The position numbers were made by a program, and so were the translations under genes. A stretch of 19,798 nt of DNA from an uncultured Bifidobacterium sp. (GTDB taxonomy: Bacteria > Actinomycetota > Actinomycetes > Actinomycetales > Bifidobacteriaceae), in NCBI RefSeq assembly GCF_949292005.1, contig NZ_CASEXV010000064.1, forward strand, positions 1 to 19,798. Reading direction: 5' to 3'. Positions 15,719 to 19,798 of this stretch are shown here, one piece after another; positions within the stretch are counted from its first letter, which is position 1; every line of letters begins with the position of its first letter. A model generated the notes under the pieces. It ran no database searches, was not told where the DNA came from, and worked only from the letters and a program-made list of their open reading frames with translations.

Positions 15719-16681
15719 ATGGTGCATTCACCGATCAAGCCCACCAAACTCGCCGTCATTGGAGCGGGGGCCGTGGGGTCAACGCTCGCCTTCGCCGCCG
15801 CGCAGCGGGGTGTGGCACGCGAGATCGTTCTTGAGGATATCGCCAAGGAGCGGGTCGAGGCCGAGGTTCTTGACATGCAGCACGGCTCGAGTTTTTATCC
15901 CACCGTCTCGATTGACGGCTCGGACGACGTCGAGATCTGCAGGGACGCCGACATGGTGGTCATCACGGCCGGAGCCCGTCAGAAGCCTGGTCAGTCACGG
16001 CTCGACCTTGCCGGGGCGACCATCAACATCATGAAGTCGATCATCCCCAGTGTGGTCAACGTGGCGCCGAACGCGGTGTACATGCTGATCACCAACCCGG
16101 TGGACGTCGTCACCCACGTCTCCATGAAGTTGTCGGGGCTTCCGACGAATCAGATGTTCGGCTCGGGAACCAACCTTGACTCCGCGCGCCTGCGTTTCCT
16201 GATCGCCCAGCAGACTGGTGTGAACGTGAAGAACGTGCATGCCTACATCGCAGGCGAGCACGGCGACTCCGAGGTGCCGCTGTGGGCCTCCGCGACAATC
16301 GGTGGAGTGCCGATGTGCGACTGGACTCCGCTGCCTGGCCGCGAGCCGCTGGATGCCGCCAAGCGCGAGGAGATTCATCAGGAGGTCAAGAACGCCGCCT
16401 ATAGGATCATCAACGGCAAGGGTGCGACGAACTACGCCATCGCGATGTCCGGCGTGGACATCATCGAGGCGATTCTTCGCGACACCAACCGCATTCTTCC
16501 GGTCAGCTCGCTGCTCGACGACTTCCATGGCATCTCCGATGCGTGCATGTCCGTTCCCACGCTGCTCAACAGGGATGGCGTGAATTCGCGGATCAACACC
16601 CCTGTGTCCGATCGTGAGCTAGCCGCGTTGAAGCGTTCCGCCGAGACGCTGAAGGAGACGGCAGCGCAGTTCGGCTTCTGA
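15719..16681 (+). CDS. ldh: L-lactate dehydrogenase
   Basis: LDH reduces pyruvate to L-lactate with NADH, regenerating NAD+ at the end of the bifid shunt. The 320-residue product is full length and strongly like the bifidobacterial LDH. It shows the Rossmann motif AVIGAGAVGSTLAF near residues 12-25, the active-site loop RQKPGQSR, ITNPVD, SGTNLDSARLRF and the catalytic His181 in IAGEHGDSEVPLW. Bifidobacterial LDH is known to be activated by fructose 1,6-bisphosphate. The ATG at 15719 has GAGAGG at 15705-15710, 8 nt upstream. The gene is probably monocistronic, with a 200-bp leader region and a strong terminator. Malate dehydrogenase is excluded by the overall match. Confidence 0.97.
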   Translation: MVHSPIKPTKLAVIGAGAVGSTLAFAAAQRGVAREIVLEDIAKERVEAEVLDMQHGSSFYPTVSIDGSDDVEICRDADMVVITAGARQKPGQSRLDLAGATINIMKSIIPSVVNVAPNAVYMLITNPVDVVTHVSMKLSGLPTNQMFGSGTNLDSARLRFLIAQQTGVNVKNVHAYIAGEHGDSEVPLWASATIGGVPMCDWTPLPGREPLDAAKREEIHQEVKNAAYRIINGKGATNYAIAMSGVDIIEAILRDTNRILPVSSLLDDFHGISDACMSVPTLLNRDGVNSRINTPVSDRELAALKRSAETLKETAAQFGF

Positions 16682-16729
16682 TTTGTCCGTGCGAGGTCCG
16701 GACACAGTCGCTCGGATGCGGTCGTTCCA

Positions 16730-16778
16730 ACCATGACCCTGATTTCCATGCCCGTGGAGGTCGGGGTCATGGTGTTTT
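16730..16778 (+). terminator. Intrinsic terminator of ldh
   Basis: The arms accatgaccctga (16730-16742) and tcggggtcatggt (16761-16773) pair at 13 positions with one G-U wobble around an 18-nt loop. They are followed by a short T run (tttt at 16775-16778). It lies 49 bp after the ldh stop. Confidence 0.85.
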
Positions 16779-16842
16779 CAGGCCCGTTCCGGGTTCTTGC
16801 GGCTGCGGCCTCCCCGCCTTATGGGAACGCTTCCGATTATCG

Positions 16843-16888
16843 TTGTCGAGAGAACTCCAACCGAACATAAACGGTATGAAGATGTTCG
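16843..16888 (+). promoter_or_regulatory. Candidate promoter and operator-like inverted repeat of the cation transporter
   Basis: TTGTCG (16843-16848) and CATAAA (16866-16871) fit a sigma-70-type -35/-10 pair with a 17-bp spacer, 4 of 6 matches each. The perfect inverted repeat CGAACAT (16862-16868) / ATGTTCG (16882-16888), separated by 13 nt, straddles the -10 and the expected start point, as a repressor site would. The 5' leader would be about 110 nt. Confidence 0.5.
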
Positions 16889-16991
16889 TTGCGCTAGAAG
16901 GAAAATGGCGTTATTCCAATGTTTCTGAGACCCTTTTTCCTTGTCACCGAGGTATAGTTGATGACCATTGAACACCTGAGGGAGGATGTTT

Positions 16992-17930
16992 ATGGCTCAT
17001 ACGCATGCGCAGGGAGCATCGACGAGCGACGCCGACGAGGAGCATCGCAAGCGACTGACGGGGACCCTGATGCTGACTGGGGCCGTTTTCGTGGCAGAGC
17101 TTGTGGGGGCGGCGGTCACTGGATCCTTGGCCCTTCTTGTGGACGCCGGCCACATGCTCACCGACCTGTCGGTTCTGACGGCGGCGCTGATGACCGCGAT
17201 TCTCATGAGGAGAAAACCGAACTCCATGAGGACGTGGGGATGGGCCAGACTTGAGGTCATCACCGCGGCCGCTGGAGCGACAGCGCTTTTGTTCGTCGGT
17301 CTGTACGCTCTGGTGGAGGCCGGGCTGAGGTTGTTCGGCGGGGCGGCCGACGAGGTGCGCGATGTCAAGCTTCTGCTGTTCTTTGGCATACTTGGTCTGG
17401 CCGCTAACGTGGGGTCGATGCTGATTCTGTCCTCGCGGCGGGCTGACAACATGAATATGAAGGCGGCTTTTCTCGAGGTCATTAACGATGCTCTGGGCTC
17501 CGTGGCGGTTATTATGTCGGCTGTCGTCATGATGACGACGGGATGGGCGGGATTCGACGCCATCGCCGGCGGCGTGATCGCCCTCATGATGATTCCGAGG
17601 GCGGTGTTGCTTCTGCGCAAGGCCCTGAGGGTGCTCTTGGAGGAGACGCCCGACGGATTGGATCTGGTGAAGGTCCGCGAGCATATGGAGAACGTGGAGC
17701 ATGTCGTCGCGGTTCACGACCTGCATGCGAGCACCGTCGCGACAGGGATGCCTCTGGTGATGGCGCATGTCGAGGTTGATGACGGATTGAGCATGGAGCA
17801 GGCCGCCGTCATTCTCGGCCAGCTCCAGGATTGTCTCAAACGGCATTTTCCGGTGTCCGTGGCGCACACGACGTTCCAACTGGAGCCTGCCGGATATCGC
17901 GCGCGGCATCCCGAAGCGATCCATTCCTGA
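16992..17930 (+). CDS. Cation diffusion facilitator (CzcD/ZitB type) metal exporter
   Basis: CDF proteins export divalent metals, commonly Zn2+, in exchange for protons across the cytoplasmic membrane. The 312-residue product has six predicted helices (for example FVAELVGAAVTGSLALLVDA and FDAIAGGVIALMMIPRAVLL) and a C-terminal cytoplasmic domain with HDLHASTVATGMPLVMAHVE. The TM2 metal site DAGHMLTD has His54 and Asp58. The TM5 site reads FLEVINDALGS, with Glu162 where CzcD-like proteins usually have His, and Asp166 kept. The start at ATG 16992 is chosen because GGGAGG (16980-16985) lies 6 nt upstream; ATG 16986 would directly abut it. Metal specificity is not certain. Confidence 0.93.
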   Translation: MAHTHAQGASTSDADEEHRKRLTGTLMLTGAVFVAELVGAAVTGSLALLVDAGHMLTDLSVLTAALMTAILMRRKPNSMRTWGWARLEVITAAAGATALLFVGLYALVEAGLRLFGGAADEVRDVKLLLFFGILGLAANVGSMLILSSRRADNMNMKAAFLEVINDALGSVAVIMSAVVMMTTGWAGFDAIAGGVIALMMIPRAVLLLRKALRVLLEETPDGLDLVKVREHMENVEHVVAVHDLHASTVATGMPLVMAHVEVDDGLSMEQAAVILGQLQDCLKRHFPVSVAHTTFQLEPAGYRARHPEAIHS

Positions 17931-18001
17931 CGGTTCTTCGGGGACAGTGCCGGCCCCTACTTTCTGGCAAGCGTGCGGGTGGCGCGAGCTTGTTCATGGG
18001 G

Positions 18002-18027
18002 TGACCCGACTATGACGGACCGGGTCA
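18002..18027. terminator. Possible bidirectional terminator between the transporter and lexA
   Basis: TGACCCG (18002-18008) and CGGGTCA (18021-18027) form a perfect 7-bp stem with a 12-nt loop in the 94-bp convergent spacer. The right arm includes the lexA stop. Neither side has a strong T run, so the call is weak. Confidence 0.35.
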
Positions 18028-19005
18028 GATTCTTCGCAGAACCGTGACCACCTTTCCCATGATTCGCGCATCAGTGCCATCGATGGGTGAATAGGCGGGG
18101 TTGTGCGGCATGAGCCACACGTGTCCTTTGTCTCGGCGAAGGGTTTTGATGGTGGCCTCGTCGTCAAGAAGCGCGGCAACGATGTCGCCGCTGTCGGCCG
18201 TGGACTGTTCTCGCACGACAACGTAGTCTCCGTCGCATATGGCCGCATCGATCATGGAGTCGCCGTGGACCTCGAGCATGAACAGCGATCCGGTTCCGGT
18301 GAGACGTTCCGGAAGCCGCATGACATCCTCGACGTGCTGCTCCGCGGTGATGGGGGCTCCAGCGGCTATCCTGCCCACAAGCGGAATGTCGTGGGACTCC
18401 CTCAAAGCCGCGCTTTCCTCGTCGCCGGCCACTGGGAAGGGGATTATGGTCGAGGTCAACGAGCTGTTGTCTGAAGGCCTTGTGCTTCTGGTGCCCGCGG
18501 TGCTTGTGGTGACGGCTCCACCCGTGTGACTTCTCGTGTGGCTTCTATCGTCGGATCCACGTGCGGCCTGTGCGGCATGAATGTCCATCTCGTTGCGGAG
18601 GTCGTTTCCGTCCAGATCGCGTACAAGCTCGATCGCGCGCCCCTTGTTGGCGTTCATGCGGATGTAGCCGTACCTCTGAAGCACCTCAAGCTGGTGTTTC
18701 ACCGAGGATGGGCTTTTAAGGCCGACGATCGACCCTATCTCCCTGAATGAGGGGGCGAAGCCCCTGTCCGCGACGTGGGAGCATATGGCCTCGAGAACAA
18801 GCCGCTGACGCGAGCTCAGCGTCTCGCCGGATGAGGCCGGCTCCGCTGCGGGCATCGTCGCCGCCGTCCTTACTGCGGTTTTTCCCGTGCCAACGGTCTT
18901 TCCTGTGCCGTCGGTTTTTTCCGTGCCGTCAAGCTTTTTCGTGTTGTCGGCCGTGGACGCATCCGCGTTATGGGTCGCGTCTGGTGTGAAGGGGACGGTG
19001 CTCAC
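18025..19005 (-). CDS. lexA: SOS repressor LexA, enlarged form
   Basis: LexA represses DNA-damage genes and cleaves itself when activated by RecA filaments. The 326-residue product has a winged-helix domain at about 62-128 (SSRQRLVLEAICSHVADRGF, EIGSIVGLKSPSSVKHQLEV). The S24 peptidase domain has cleavage site Ala215-Gly216, nucleophile Ser250 in GDSMID and Lys287 in ATIKTL. Usual LexA proteins are about 200-240 residues. The extra length is a 60-residue N-terminal tail with three GT[EG]KT repeats (27-43) and a Ser/Thr-rich linker at about 130-200. The GTG at 19005 is chosen because AGGAG (complement of 19012-19016) lies 6 nt upstream; ATG 19065 would place the operator inside the gene. Confidence 0.95.
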   Translation of the reverse strand: MSTVPFTPDATHNADASTADNTKKLDGTEKTDGTGKTVGTGKTAVRTAATMPAAEPASSGETLSSRQRLVLEAICSHVADRGFAPSFREIGSIVGLKSPSSVKHQLEVLQRYGYIRMNANKGRAIELVRDLDGNDLRNEMDIHAAQAARGSDDRSHTRSHTGGAVTTSTAGTRSTRPSDNSSLTSTIIPFPVAGDEESAALRESHDIPLVGRIAAGAPITAEQHVEDVMRLPERLTGTGSLFMLEVHGDSMIDAAICDGDYVVVREQSTADSGDIVAALLDDEATIKTLRRDKGHVWLMPHNPAYSPIDGTDARIMGKVVTVLRRI

Positions 19006-19032
19006 CGTGGACTCCTTTCGGGGGCTTGCTTC

Positions 19033-19061
19033 AGCATAACGTCGAAATGTGATGAAATCAA
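19033..19061 (-). promoter_or_regulatory. lexA promoter
   Basis: On the minus strand TTGATT (complement of 19056-19061) and TATGCT (complement of 19033-19038) are 17 bp apart. LexA box A overlaps the -35, which fits autorepression. Confidence 0.65.
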
Positions 19062-19072
19062 ACATCTGTTCG
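19059..19072. promoter_or_regulatory. LexA box A
   Basis: CAAACATCTGTTCG has one mismatch to the Gram-positive SOS consensus CGAAC-N4-GTTCG. It overlaps the lexA -35. Confidence 0.85.
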
Positions 19073-19080
19073 AAACACCC

Positions 19081-19109
19081 TTGCGCTGGTCGAACGTCTG
19101 TGCGATAGT
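19081..19109 (+). promoter_or_regulatory. Promoter of the SOS LysM protein gene
   Basis: TTGCGC (19081-19086) and GATAGT (19104-19109) are separated by 17 bp. LexA box B fills the spacer and box C covers the expected start point. The two -35 elements of the divergent promoters are 19 bp apart. Confidence 0.6.
19091..19104. promoter_or_regulatory. LexA box B
   Basis: CGAACGTCTGTGCG has one mismatch to CGAAC-N4-GTTCG and lies between the -35 and -10 of the LysM gene promoter. Confidence 0.75.
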
Positions 19110-19110
19110 A

Positions 19111-19124
19111 AGAACATCTGTTCG
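19111..19124. promoter_or_regulatory. LexA box C
   Basis: AGAACATCTGTTCG has one mismatch to CGAAC-N4-GTTCG and sits just downstream of the LysM gene -10. Its centre is 20 bp from box B. Confidence 0.87.
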
Positions 19125-19126
19125 AT

Positions 19127-19140
19127 AGAACGCATGTTCG
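19127..19140. promoter_or_regulatory. LexA box D
   Basis: AGAACGCATGTTCG has one mismatch to CGAAC-N4-GTTCG. It is 16 bp from box C and directly abuts the ribosome binding site of the LysM gene. Confidence 0.85.
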
Positions 19141-19154
19141 AAGGAGGCTCGGTC

Positions 19155-19670
19155 ATGGAGTCGTCGCAGAGAGGGATTTCCCACGGGGTTAGGTCGTCCG
19201 GTCGGGCGCATGCCGTTCGCGGTCTTGGGATGGATGGCGTGACGGTGGGGGATCTGTTCACGGATGTTCTCGTCGCGGCTTTCAAGAAGCCGGCAGCGTC
19301 AACGCATACCGGGGACTCGCGGAAAAGCAATGGGGCGCAGTCGGTGGAAGAGGGGATGTCGTTCCGTCGTCGGCGGATGATATCCCATCGCCGGGCCGTG
19401 GTATTGGTGATGACGGGCGTGGCGATTCTGACGACTGTGGTTTCGGTTATGGTTCCGCAAAGAGCGCAGTCGGCGTCCAGTGGCGTCGAGGTGTCGAGCT
19501 CGGTGGTTCAGCCGGGCGACACATGGTGGTCTTATGCGGAGTCTCTGACTCCACAGGGCGGTGATGTCTCGGTGACGGTTGACCGTCTTATGGCTTTGAA
19601 CCACGATGAGGATCCAACGCTGACGCCGGGGGAGAAGATAGTTCTTCCCGTCGATGCCGAGTCATGGTGA
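19155..19670 (+). CDS. SOS-controlled LysM membrane protein (YneA / Rv2719c-like)
   Basis: The 171-residue product has a cytoplasmic N-terminal region of about 80 residues ending in a basic run (FRRRRMISHRR). One membrane helix follows at about 81-101 (VVLVMTGVAILTTVVSVMV), then an outside LysM domain at about 117-167 beginning VVQPGDTWWSYAESL and ending GEKIVLPVD. The layout, the divergent position to lexA and the LexA boxes match B. subtilis YneA and M. tuberculosis Rv2719c, SOS-induced proteins that block division or act on the wall. ATG 19155 has AAGGAGG (19141-19147) 7 nt upstream; ATG 19134 lies inside box D and is rejected. The cytoplasmic region is longer than in YneA. The inhibitor role is inferred. 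Confidence 0.88.
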   Translation: MESSQRGISHGVRSSGRAHAVRGLGMDGVTVGDLFTDVLVAAFKKPAASTHTGDSRKSNGAQSVEEGMSFRRRRMISHRRAVVLVMTGVAILTTVVSVMVPQRAQSASSGVEVSSSVVQPGDTWWSYAESLTPQGGDVSVTVDRLMALNHDEDPTLTPGEKIVLPVDAESW

Positions 19671-19793
19671 GCGTGGGCCACCCGAATCGGCAGTGGACTC
19701 TCGAACGTAGTCGTCGTTCACGTGAGCGCAGGCGCGGCGACACCATGGACAATCCGCCGGGAGAGTGCGCGGGATATGGCTATTCTGTAGGGT

Positions 19794-19798
19794 ATGCA
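19794..19798 (+). CDS. Possible first codons of nrdR (gene continues outside window)
   Basis: The window ends in ATGCA, which would encode Met-His or Met-Gln. NrdR proteins start MHCPFC, and nrdR follows the LysM gene in mycobacteria, so nrdR is the likely next gene. TATTCT (19781-19786) could be a -10 only a few bases upstream, which would make the message nearly leaderless. This rests almost wholly on gene order. Confidence 0.3.

Larger units (their letters stand above)
16682..16991 (+). other. 310-bp spacer between ldh and the cation transporter
   Basis: It contains the ldh terminator at 16730-16778, then a candidate promoter with a spaced inverted repeat (16843-16888). No credible gene is present; a short minus-strand open frame at 16778-16975 has no recognisable similarity. 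Confidence 0.7.

Noticed and set aside
16862..16888. A LexA box upstream of the cation exporter
   Set aside because: The half-sites CGAACAT and ATGTTCG are 13 nt apart; LexA needs CGAAC-N4-GTTCG.
19006..19065. Upstream ATG start of lexA at 19065
   Set aside because: It would put the -10 and part of LexA box A inside the gene and has no ribosome binding site; the GTG at 19005 has AGGAG at the right distance.

Overview
The window looks like a chromosomal segment of a Bifidobacterium or a very close relative. It is GC-rich. The L-lactate dehydrogenase has the bifidobacterial form, the glutamine synthetase is of the actinobacterial GlnA2 kind, and lexA sits divergent to a LysM membrane protein as in actinobacteria and some firmicutes. 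No phage, IS element, CRISPR array, tRNA or rRNA was recognised. This is mostly a core-genome region.

Layout. (1) 1-4858, plus strand: histidine biosynthesis in the order hisD (3' part), hisC, hisB, an unrecognised Ser/Asp-rich protein gene, hisH, hisA/priA. hisD-hisC overlap as ATGA and hisB-unknown as TGATG, so at least those pairs are probably translationally coupled. (2) 4859-5569: a 0.7-kb spacer without a credible gene. It holds a degenerate duplication of the hisA 3' end, six copies of a CCGCCCAA motif forming a long inverted repeat, and a 17-bp tandem repeat. (3) 5570-6907: a type I-alpha glutamine synthetase. (4) 6925-8189: an MFS exporter gene broken by an in-frame TAG and a frameshift. 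(5) 8132-13808, minus strand: a three-gene block, methyltransferase, HrpA helicase, membrane-anchored lysozyme-like protein, with both junctions 4-bp ATGA overlaps. (6) 13944-15518: HflX GTPase with an acidic N-terminal extension. (7) 15719-16681: L-lactate dehydrogenase followed by a good intrinsic terminator. (8) 16992-17930: cation diffusion facilitator with a promoter overlapped by a spaced inverted repeat. (9) 18025-19670: lexA (minus) and a LysM membrane protein (plus) diverging from a short control region with four LexA boxes and two back-to-back promoters. (10) The last 5 bases may begin nrdR.

Functionally, the left part ties histidine synthesis to nitrogen assimilation: HisH uses glutamine and GlnA makes it. 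The right part is an SOS control module in which LexA probably represses itself and a membrane/cell-wall protein that fits the YneA / Rv2719c type of SOS division inhibitor. The most unusual signals are non-coding. Short tandem direct repeats begin on or next to the stop codons of four genes, the repeats upstream of glnA form a long inverted structure, and LexA is enlarged with a repeat-bearing N-terminus and a long linker. No wholly new multi-gene system could be demonstrated.
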